Source of the DNA: Synechococcus sp. PCC 7335
Lineage (GTDB): Bacteria; Cyanobacteriota; Cyanobacteriia; Phormidesmidales; Phormidesmidaceae
Reading direction: 5' to 3'
Length of the DNA stretch: 64,000 bases
NCBI RefSeq assembly: GCF_000155595.1
Contig: NZ_DS989904.1
Location: 3,399,720-3,463,719, forward strand
Part shown: positions 7,800 through 15,576 of the stretch, in pieces
How the letters are laid out: the number at the start of each line of letters is the position of its first letter
How positions within the stretch are numbered: the stretch's first letter is position 1
The notes under the pieces: generated by a model
What the model was told of the DNA's origin: nothing
What the model saw: only the letters and a program-made list of their open reading frames with translations
Database searches by the model: none
Position numbers and translations under genes: made by a program

Positions 7800-9005
7800 A
7801 TGCTCCCCACCATCCAAAAGCTTGCCCACAAACTTACCCCTCGTCTTGTCGAGATTCGCCGTCATATTCATGCTCACCCCGAGCTTAGTGGCCAAGAATA
7901 CAAAACGGCCGCCTACGTCTCTGGCGTCCTCTCCTCCTACGGCTATCATGTCCAGGAAATGGTAGGAAAAACGGGCGTAGTTGCTGAGTTAAAGGGTAAA
8001 ACCGCTCCAGATGACAATGTTCTTGCCATTCGCGCTGATATGGACGCACTGCCTATCCTGGAAAAGGCAGATATTTCCTTTATTTCCAAAAGTCCCGGCA
8101 TCATGCACGCTTGCGGACACGATGTTCACACTACCGTTGGCCTCGGAACGGCTATGCTGCTCTCTGAGCTGACCGATGCTGGCGATCGCCCGTTCCTTAG
8201 CACCACCCGCTTCCTATTTCAACCCGCTGAAGAAACTGCTCAGGGCGCAAAATGGATGATCGCAGATGGAGTGATGAAAGATGTTGCTGCTATTCTGGGT
8301 CTCCATACTTTTCCTAGTATTCCCGCAGGCAATATTGGGCTTCGCCAGGGCGCGCTCACTGCCGCCGCTGACGATCTTGAAATTATCATCAAGGGTGAAT
8401 CTGGTCACGGTGCCCGTCCCCATGAGGCCGTTGATGCTATCTGGATTGCAGCCCAGGTTATCACTCAGCTTCAGCAGTCGATTAGCCGCACTATCAATCC
8501 ACTTCATCCTGCCGTCATTACTATCGGCCAAATTTCCGGCGGTCGCGCTCCTAATGTCATTGCCGACCAGGTACGATTGACTGGAACCGTGCGATCGCTT
8601 CACGCTGATACTCATGCCTTACTCCCTGGCTGGATTACTAACATCGCTAAAGCGATCTGTTCTCTTCACGGCGCTACCTGCACTGTAAAATATACCCGCG
8701 GTTGCACCTCCGTGCTTAATGACATAGACCTCACGAATCTAATTGCGGCCTGTGCGACTGAAGCACTCGGGGGTGATCGCATTCAGTGGATACCGGATGC
8801 CTCTATGGGCGCAGAAGATTTTGCTAATTTTACTGATATGGTGCCGGGTACTATGTTTCGTCTTGGTGTTGGCTTCCCAGATCGGGACATCAACCATCCG
8901 CTTCATCACTCCCAATTTGAGGTTGATGAGAGCGCTTTGACTGCTGGTGTGATGACGATGGCCTATAGTGCTTATCGATATTGGAAAAGCAAAGAAAAGG
9001 AATAG
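7800..9005 (+). CDS. M20 family amidohydrolase (N-acyl-amino-acid hydrolase type)
   Basis: A cytoplasmic metal-dependent amidohydrolase of the M20D group, which removes acyl groups from N-acyl amino acids or related amides such as IAA conjugates. Visible metal-site motifs: RRHIHAHPELSGQEY near residue 20, DMDALPI, HACGHDVHT, and QPAEE with the catalytic Glu pair; then GLHTFPSIPAGNIG. The dimerisation domain has GHGARPHEAVDAI, and the C-terminal metal ligand region has MGAEDFA and HPLHHSQFEVDE. About 401 residues from ATG 7800, a normal length. The frame reaches back to 7716 but that part is not family-like, and Met-LPTIQKLAHKLTPRL matches the usual start. The true substrate cannot be told from sequence. 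Confidence 0.87.
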   Translation: MLPTIQKLAHKLTPRLVEIRRHIHAHPELSGQEYKTAAYVSGVLSSYGYHVQEMVGKTGVVAELKGKTAPDDNVLAIRADMDALPILEKADISFISKSPGIMHACGHDVHTTVGLGTAMLLSELTDAGDRPFLSTTRFLFQPAEETAQGAKWMIADGVMKDVAAILGLHTFPSIPAGNIGLRQGALTAAADDLEIIIKGESGHGARPHEAVDAIWIAAQVITQLQQSISRTINPLHPAVITIGQISGGRAPNVIADQVRLTGTVRSLHADTHALLPGWITNIAKAICSLHGATCTVKYTRGCTSVLNDIDLTNLIAACATEALGGDRIQWIPDASMGAEDFANFTDMVPGTMFRLGVGFPDRDINHPLHHSQFEVDESALTAGVMTMAYSAYRYWKSKEKE

Positions 9006-9022
9006 ACGGACTTATGTACGCA

Positions 9023-11188
9023 CTATATCGTACGATCTAGGCGGCTTAGTAGGATGATCGCACTGCGAGCCGCTACTGGAATTTTGTCACTTTTCTTGTA
9101 GGTTTTCCTGCGTTTCACAAAGCCTTCTGATTTAGTATCAATTAGCAGCCTCCATTTGCGGCTGGCCCAATCGGCATTTTCTGGATCGCGCAGCCTTTCT
9201 GGAATGGAAAATTCTAGTGTTTCATAGTGGGCATTAAACATTAGCAAAAAGCTATCGTCTATCACCTGCTCACCGCGATGATCGGGCGTGGCAATCTCCT
9301 CACCATTCAAGAAGACAGTAAGGGTTCTAACATATCCCGCGGTCCATTCGTCGCTCATGGCAATGCCATCTACATTGAACCAACCAATATCACGAATACC
9401 AGAGCCATGAATCTGTCGACCATAGAACCATTCCCGGCGACGGAAGATAGGGTGATCTTTTACAAGCTTGATGAGCTTTTGGGTATAGCGTAAAAGCTCT
9501 TTTTCGTCTTTCTCTAGCTCCCAGTTTAGCCAAGAGAGTTCGTTATCGTGACAGTAGGTGTTGTTATTGCCACGCTGCGATCGCCCCATCTCATCCCCAG
9601 CTAGCAGCATGGGTACGCCTTGAGAGAGCATTAGCGTCGCCAAAAAGTTTCGCTGTTGCTGTAATCGTAGACTTTGAATTTCAGGCTCATTTGTTGTTCC
9701 TTCGGCGCCGCAGTTCCAAGAACGGTTGTGATCTTCTCCGTCACGATTGTCCTCACCGTTCGCTTCGTTGTGCTTTTCGTTGTAGCTCACCAGATCACGT
9801 AGCGTGAAGCCATCATGCGCTGTAATAAAGTTGATACTGGCATGAGGCCGACGCCCTGTATGCTCGTAGAGATCAGAGCTACCCGTTAGCCGCGCGGCAA
9901 ATTCGCCTAATGCGCTATCTTCGCCCCGCCAGAAGTCGCGTACGGTATCGCGATACTTACCGTTCCACTCTGACCACAGTAGCGGAAACTTACCTACCTG
10001 ATAGCCTCCATCACCCACATCCCACGGCTCAGCGATTAGCTTCACCCTAGAGAGCACTGGGTCTTGGTGAATGATGTCAAAAAAGGTTGCTAGCGTTCCT
10101 ACCTCAAACAGCTCGCGTGCCAATGCAGAGGCTAAATCAAACCGAAAGCCGTCAACATGCATCTCTTGCACCCAATAGCGCAGACTGTCCATAATCAGCT
10201 TCAAAACCTGGGGATGGCTCATTCTCAAGGAATTACCACAGCCCGTGAAATCCATGTAGTAGCGCTCATTGCCTTCTACTAGGCGGTAGTAGGCAGCATT
10301 GTCAATTCCTCGAAAGCTCAGGGTAGGTCCCATGTGGTTGCCTTCACCTGTGTGGTTATAGACCACATCTAGGATCACTTCAATCCCAGCCGCATGTAGG
10401 GAACGCACCATCGCTTTGAATTCGTTTACCTGTTCTCCGCCCATGCCAGAGGCACTGTAGTTGGGATGTGGGGCAAAGTAGTTTAACGAGTCATATCCCC
10501 AGTAGTTGCTAAGTCCTTTACTAACGAGATAGCCAGGGGTAGCGTGAAAATGATGGATAGGCATCAATTCTACCGCGGTGATGCCGATAGATTTGAGATG
10601 CTTGATCGCTGCAGGATGACCTAACCCTGCATAAGTTCCTCTAAGCGCTTTGGGGACTTTGGGATGCCGTTGAGTAAATCCCTTTACATGCACTTCGTAG
10701 ATGATGGTTTGGTTCCAGGGCGTCTTCGGATGGGTATCTCCTTCCCAGTCAAAACTAGTATCAACCACGACACATTTGGGTACGGCTTCGGCACTATCTA
10801 TTGAATTGCAGCTAAGATCCTCATCACTATCGCCCCACTCATAGCCAAAGATAGATTGTCCTGGTGTGACATTGCCATCGATTGCTAGCGCATAAGGATC
10901 AATTAGCAGCTTGTTGGGATTAAACCGATGACCATGTTCGGGATCAAAAGGACCGTGAACCCTGTAACCATAACGCTGACCAGGCCTAATCCCTGGAAAG
11001 TATCCGTGCCAGACAAAGTTGTAGACCTCAGCAAGTTTGTAACGACTTTCCTCTCCTTTTTCATCAAAAAAGCACAGTTCTACTGCGGTGGCGTTCTCGG
11101 AAAAAAGGGCAAAGTTTGTACCGCTGCCATCCCAGGTAGCTCCCAAATGATTCGCTGTACCCGGTAATTGCAACTGTTGAGTAGTCAT
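9023..11188 (-). CDS. glgX: glycogen debranching enzyme GlgX (GH13)
   Basis: Isoamylase-type enzyme that hydrolyses alpha-1,6 branches of glycogen or limit dextrins in the cytoplasm. 721 residues, normal for GlgX. The N-terminal CBM48 domain starts LGATWDGSGTNFALFSENA. The GH13 barrel carries DVVYNHTGEGN (conserved region I), DGFRFDLASAL with the nucleophile Asp (region II), LIAEPWD with the acid/base Glu (region III) and INFITAHDGFTLRDLVSYN (region IV). The start ATG at 11186-11188 gives the family's usual N terminus; no strong ribosome binding site is visible. It ends 17 bases from the convergent amidohydrolase gene, so they share a short terminator region. Confidence 0.93.
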   Translation of the reverse strand: MTTQQLQLPGTANHLGATWDGSGTNFALFSENATAVELCFFDEKGEESRYKLAEVYNFVWHGYFPGIRPGQRYGYRVHGPFDPEHGHRFNPNKLLIDPYALAIDGNVTPGQSIFGYEWGDSDEDLSCNSIDSAEAVPKCVVVDTSFDWEGDTHPKTPWNQTIIYEVHVKGFTQRHPKVPKALRGTYAGLGHPAAIKHLKSIGITAVELMPIHHFHATPGYLVSKGLSNYWGYDSLNYFAPHPNYSASGMGGEQVNEFKAMVRSLHAAGIEVILDVVYNHTGEGNHMGPTLSFRGIDNAAYYRLVEGNERYYMDFTGCGNSLRMSHPQVLKLIMDSLRYWVQEMHVDGFRFDLASALARELFEVGTLATFFDIIHQDPVLSRVKLIAEPWDVGDGGYQVGKFPLLWSEWNGKYRDTVRDFWRGEDSALGEFAARLTGSSDLYEHTGRRPHASINFITAHDGFTLRDLVSYNEKHNEANGEDNRDGEDHNRSWNCGAEGTTNEPEIQSLRLQQQRNFLATLMLSQGVPMLLAGDEMGRSQRGNNNTYCHDNELSWLNWELEKDEKELLRYTQKLIKLVKDHPIFRRREWFYGRQIHGSGIRDIGWFNVDGIAMSDEWTAGYVRTLTVFLNGEEIATPDHRGEQVIDDSFLLMFNAHYETLEFSIPERLRDPENADWASRKWRLLIDTKSEGFVKRRKTYKKSDKIPVAARSAIILLSRLDRTI

Positions 11189-11527
11189 ATCGTTTGAAAG
11201 AGAACACTGATGATTTACTAAGAAAATTTAGTCTAGAAAAATATCGCGATACCTAGAAGTATCCAGGGATTGCAAGTGATCTTGGCTGTTGCTATCTGCA
11301 GCTTTTAGCCGATGAGCGGGTCTTAGCAACGTGATCGAATAGCAAAGTGACCTAAGCGATAAATAGGGATGCAGATCTTTATAGCACTGCTAAATCAAAA
11401 CCGCTACACCAGTAAGACAGCTCCATTAAGAGCAGCATCTTTTAGTCTTTTCAGGATCTATCTTTGTACCTAAATATTTTGTTCCTTGATATCTAGATCT
11501 GCTGTAGGCGTCACGTCTTGTTAATGG
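11189..11527. other. intergenic region between glgX and the DUF1822 gene
   Basis: About 340 bases. It should contain the promoter of glgX near its left end and the transcript end of the DUF1822 gene near its right end. I see no reading frame worth naming, no tRNA-like fold, and no long inverted repeat. Confidence 0.5.
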
Positions 11528-12733
11528 CTAGGCAACTGTTTCAAACCCAAAAACAGGCAGTGTAATTTCCAGGCCATCTGGCAAAGTTACACTCACTTTA
11601 AACTGTTCTTGCTGACTTCCTTGTACCTGTGTGTAGAGATAAGCCTCGCTTGAAGATTGAGCGAGCACTTCTCGAACAAGTACGTCTGTGCGATCGCTTA
11701 CTTGTAGTTGAATGCCCATTGGCAGCGTCTCGCCTATCTGAGGCCCTAGCAGCAAGAACAGCATCCATTCTAGCTCATCTGCTGTCTCTACTGGCCATAC
11801 CCAGGCATATAGTTGACAAATGCATGCGCCCACCGATATTGGACCACAAACACCTCTGGCCGCTTCTGGCAAGCGAATACCTTGAGTAGCGAGTGTCTGT
11901 AAAACGGTATCGACAGACTCTCTAACAGGTCTCATTGCAGCAGATAAAGGAGGCAGAAGTGTCCACTGAAGCAGTTCTGTTGCGGCATCTAGCTGACCTT
12001 GTAGCCAAGCGCCCGTGTTGATCAGATTGTCAGTGATTATGGCCCCTGGTCGCCTAAGCGTTTCACCAATCGGGTTTACTTGTTCTGCTACTCTAATCGC
12101 TTCTTCAGCTGTTACTTCAACAGGTTCTAAGCAGCTTAGATACAACAGAATTTGTTCGGGTTCTACATCGAAGTATGAGATAGGAACTACCAACGGTTCT
12201 GCACTGATATGGGCCTGCTGCAGCCTCTGGATATCAATTCTTTGCAAAAGCTGCTCGCGCCTCAAGCCAGCTAATATACAGACCTGATTGATTTCTTCTT
12301 GGACTTCAACCATTACGTATAGGTGAGCGATCGCATCTATCACAGTATCTGCTCTAGCTGTATCTGCTTCGGCTAAGAAGATCTCAACTTGATCATCGCT
12401 AAGGCTACCCATAGCCAGTATGCAGAGTCGGTAGCTACCGACAACTAGGTCTGCTGAGAGGTCAACTTCTGGTTCCGTAGATGTTGTATTAATTGGAGGG
12501 TGGGTAATGGCTAGAGAGGTCGCTCCTTCTTTTAACCACTGCTCAAACCCTGCGATCGCCAGTGCTTTTAATGTTGCATCCCATTCTGTTCTAGGTTGTG
12601 TACTTTGCCCAGTTACGGTTTGTGCGAGTTGATTAGCTAAGGCAATTGAAGTATCTAAAAGTTCTACGGTATTAGTGTTTAAAGGCATCATGTCATCAAA
12701 ACAATCGCCCGAATTAAGGAATGCATCTGTCAT
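11528..12733 (-). CDS. DUF1822 family protein
   Basis: A 401-residue protein of a family known mainly from cyanobacteria; its function is not established. It is acidic and has no signal peptide or membrane segment. Recognisable parts: a segment after the middle, VVPISYFDVEPEQILLYLS, and the C-terminal half with QGIRLPEAARGVCG and LGPQIGETLPMGIQLQVSD, followed by a beta-rich end (VSVTLPDGLEITLPVFGFE). It lies 138 bases downstream of, and on the same strand as, a sigma-70-like protein. Such pairs are known to me from other cyanobacteria, which suggests a functional link, for example control of the sigma-like protein; that role is inference. Confidence 0.75.
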   Translation of the reverse strand: MTDAFLNSGDCFDDMMPLNTNTVELLDTSIALANQLAQTVTGQSTQPRTEWDATLKALAIAGFEQWLKEGATSLAITHPPINTTSTEPEVDLSADLVVGSYRLCILAMGSLSDDQVEIFLAEADTARADTVIDAIAHLYVMVEVQEEINQVCILAGLRREQLLQRIDIQRLQQAHISAEPLVVPISYFDVEPEQILLYLSCLEPVEVTAEEAIRVAEQVNPIGETLRRPGAIITDNLINTGAWLQGQLDAATELLQWTLLPPLSAAMRPVRESVDTVLQTLATQGIRLPEAARGVCGPISVGACICQLYAWVWPVETADELEWMLFLLLGPQIGETLPMGIQLQVSDRTDVLVREVLAQSSSEAYLYTQVQGSQQEQFKVSVTLPDGLEITLPVFGFETVA

Positions 12734-12871
12734 ATCTATTAAGGGCCTTTTTGGAGAAGAGCCTTGGCAAACGTTTAACGATCAGTGAAAATAATGGAAA
12801 CAGAACAATACTAGAAAATGGATGATAGTAATGTGAGAAAGCTAGTAGCCAGCAAAACTTTCAGCTCTCAC

Positions 12872-14320
12872 TTACGGTGAAGCTTCTATCGTGGAGAAAA
12901 TAGTCGGCAGCCTAGCACATAGCTGCCGAGCGAACGTGCTTTTTATCGCTCTGTTTTTTGAGATTTGAGCTTCAGCGGCAGCCTCGGTCATGACCGAGGA
13001 TGTTTCTTCTGACAAAATCGTCTCTAGCTGTTCGGTGATGGTAGATAGTCTTTCTGGAGCGATGAACTGAAGAGCTTCTGCTTTGATTTGTTGCTTAAGC
13101 CGATTGAACCAGTGGGCACAGACTTCTGTTCTAAATCGCTTAAGCTTCAGCAGCCGAGTCACTTGTACTTGAGATGAGAGGCCGATTTTCTGGGCGATCA
13201 CTCCCATAGAAAGTCCTTCACAGTGGAACAAATTTAGTGCTGATAGAAATAGTCGCCCTTTAGATCGCTGACGTTTTTCGTAGCCTGAGGCATAGCTTTT
13301 TGCTACCGCTGTAATCGCCTCGTCTAAACTCTCAAGAAAATGGCTACGATAGCGCTGCACAAACTCATCTTGTACTGTTTTTGATTCGGCTTCTCCTTCT
13401 GTCTGTGACGCAGAAGCTGGCTGTAGATAGGGCTGATTATCAATCGTTGCATCCAGCGATTGGGTTATTGGCATTCCCCGGCGCATGGCAATTCGGTGTT
13501 CTCTGAGCTGCTCGGCCAGTTCGCACAGTTGCTGCAAGACTAAGGCAGGCGGACTGTTAGGCCGTATCTCTAGCAGCTGTGCGTCAGTAGGCTCTAGGCA
13601 GCGGCTGGCTCGCCCGGACTGCTGGCGTTGAATGATGCGATCGCGGCGATACACCTGATGGTAGGCCGTCAGTAGGGCTACCTTTTGCTTGAGGGCCGCT
13701 GGACTGAGCCCCGGGAGTGCCCTAGATAGGCGGCCCACAGAGGTATCATTTAGCAAGGCCCAATCGCTGATTCGATACAGTCCTCTGTCTAGGCAAAACC
13801 GATTAATTTCAGGATGCGCCTTTGTCATCCGGCTTGTCCAGGTGCTCAAGGCTGCCTGGCTAGGATCATAGCGCTCTAAAATCTTGACCGATAAGGGCTG
13901 ATAGACCAGCGATAGGCGACCGTCATCATCAAGCACTAGCGGCAGCAGATCGTCAGTTACAAAGCCGTAGTGTCTTCCAAATTGACTGGCAAGCTGGGAA
14001 CAGGTCGCCACAATTTGATGAGAAAGCCAACAGCGCAAGCATAGCAAGGCTAGAGGGGCGCTTTCGTCTCTTGCTTGCCATCGCTGCCACAGGTAGGTTT
14101 GTACTGTGCGATCATTACTTACGCGATCATCACCTAAGTGATCATTTACTAGAAGGTGACTACTCGCGCGATCGCCAGCGTCATTGCTGTCACTGGTTCC
14201 CTTCAAAGCTTTTTCTAAATAAGTTTGGCACCAGCGTTTGGCCGAGGGCATGGCCTTAATTTTCCGCTGGCCAGCGCTAGTGAGCGTCACCATCTGCCAA
14301 TACCGAGAAGTCAAGGTCAT
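12872..14320 (-). CDS. sigma-70-like protein of a cyanobacterial family
   Basis: 482 residues. Around residue 150 the segment YDPSQAALSTWTSRMTKAHP followed by FCLDRGLYRISDWALLND resembles a diverged sigma region 2, where family members have a 'F-P-x-x-A-x-L-x-T-W' pattern. Near residue 370 the segment FHCEGLSMGVIAQKIGLSSQ followed by VTRLLKLKRFRTEVC looks like a region-4 helix-turn-helix. The role would be promoter recognition with RNA polymerase, but the divergence makes direct sigma activity uncertain. The first ATG is at 14320; a second Met at residue 24 (MPSAKRWCQTYL) is another candidate start. The DUF1822 gene follows on the same strand. Confidence 0.65.
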   Translation of the reverse strand: MTLTSRYWQMVTLTSAGQRKIKAMPSAKRWCQTYLEKALKGTSDSNDAGDRASSHLLVNDHLGDDRVSNDRTVQTYLWQRWQARDESAPLALLCLRCWLSHQIVATCSQLASQFGRHYGFVTDDLLPLVLDDDGRLSLVYQPLSVKILERYDPSQAALSTWTSRMTKAHPEINRFCLDRGLYRISDWALLNDTSVGRLSRALPGLSPAALKQKVALLTAYHQVYRRDRIIQRQQSGRASRCLEPTDAQLLEIRPNSPPALVLQQLCELAEQLREHRIAMRRGMPITQSLDATIDNQPYLQPASASQTEGEAESKTVQDEFVQRYRSHFLESLDEAITAVAKSYASGYEKRQRSKGRLFLSALNLFHCEGLSMGVIAQKIGLSSQVQVTRLLKLKRFRTEVCAHWFNRLKQQIKAEALQFIAPERLSTITEQLETILSEETSSVMTEAAAEAQISKNRAIKSTFARQLCARLPTIFSTIEASP

Positions 14321-14594
14321 AAGTCAAGTAATAAAACAATTCGTCGTTACCATTATTGAAACCAGCTACTCAGCCATACTTCTAAGCGTTATTAGCCTAT
14401 TCATTTGTGCGTCCACACCTTTTACAAACACTTAGGTTCTGAAGAAGACTAGTTTTAGAGAAATCCTGGTCAGCTATCCACCCCAATCTTTAGATCAAGC
14501 GTTGTAGATTCGCAAATGATGTTACGAAAACTGAGGTTTTGTCAGTTTTTACCGTAATAATGGGCAGGTTGCTTTCGCATGTCTTAACTAATCC

Positions 14595-15344
14595 ATGATC
14601 GATACCTCTTTAGACAACCAAAAGCTATATGAAGGCAAAGCCAAGATCATCTATGCCACCGCCGATCCAGAGGTGTTAATCACCTACTTCAAAGATGATG
14701 CCACCGCTTTTAACGCTCAGAAGAAAGGGCAAATTACTAATAAGGGAGTCGTTAATTGTAAAGTAACCACTTATCTATATACACTGCTAGAAAAGCAAGG
14801 CATAGCCACTCATCTGATCAGGCAGACTAGCGATCGCGAGCTTGAAGTTAAACGCGTAGACATCGTGCCGCTAGAGGTTGTCGTTCGGAATATCGCGGCA
14901 GGCAGTCTTTGCAGACAAACCGGGATAGCGCTAGGTACTCGGCTATCCCCCTTTTTAGTTGAGTTTTACTACAAAAATGACGACCTAGGGGATCCTTTGC
15001 TGACACGCGATCGCATTGCCGCTATGCATATCACCTCACCGGCTCAGCTTGATCAGCTAGTAGACAAAGCACAAACCGTCAACGCTGTTCTTACTGAATT
15101 TTTTGACGCTTGTGGTATCACTTTAGTTGATTTTAAGCTTGAGTTTGGCGTTGATGCTAACGGCACTCTACTGCTAGCCGATGAGATTAGTCCAGATACC
15201 TGTCGTCTATGGGACAAAGCCGAATCCGATCAGCGTAAGCGAGTTATGGACAAAGATCGCTTTCGTCAAGATCTTGGTGGCGTCGCCGAAGGCTACCAGG
15301 CAGTGCTAGAGAGAATTCTAGAGAAAGCGATACATAGTGACTGA
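14595..15344 (+). CDS. purC: phosphoribosylaminoimidazole-succinocarboxamide synthase (SAICAR synthetase)
   Basis: Catalyses the ATP-dependent ligation of aspartate to CAIR in purine synthesis. 249 residues, typical for the short bacterial PurC. It begins with the ATP-binding strand LYEGKAKIIYAT, followed by KDDATAFNAQKKGQITNKGV, the substrate region VDIVPLEVVVRNIAAGSL, and the C-terminal motif LVDFKLEFG with LADEISPDTCRLWD, which binds the substrate and metal. The ATG at 14595 gives the usual N terminus. It stands upstream of the BamA/lipid A genes on the same strand with 232 bases between, so separate transcription is likely. Confidence 0.96.
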   Translation: MIDTSLDNQKLYEGKAKIIYATADPEVLITYFKDDATAFNAQKKGQITNKGVVNCKVTTYLYTLLEKQGIATHLIRQTSDRELEVKRVDIVPLEVVVRNIAAGSLCRQTGIALGTRLSPFLVEFYYKNDDLGDPLLTRDRIAAMHITSPAQLDQLVDKAQTVNAVLTEFFDACGITLVDFKLEFGVDANGTLLLADEISPDTCRLWDKAESDQRKRVMDKDRFRQDLGGVAEGYQAVLERILEKAIHSD

Positions 15345-15576
15345 TGAAGGGAACAAATACATCGCCTTTTATCATTCCTAACGTGTACTCCGAACATAAG
15401 CGAAGGAGCTATAGGCATCGTCAACTGCTTCTAGTTTGTTACTTTCTTCTTTCCACCTCCACTTCTGTCACAGCGGAATAAATTCCTATACTTGACGGCA
15501 GTGTAATATCGTCGGACATTGATTAATCAGGGAAAAACAACCCTGAGCCTGTCGATACATTGTTTGTCGCCAGGGT

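Noticed and set aside
8214-8615. 133-codon minus-strand frame inside the amidohydrolase gene
   Set aside because: It lies fully inside a well supported gene with all catalytic motifs; a shadow frame.
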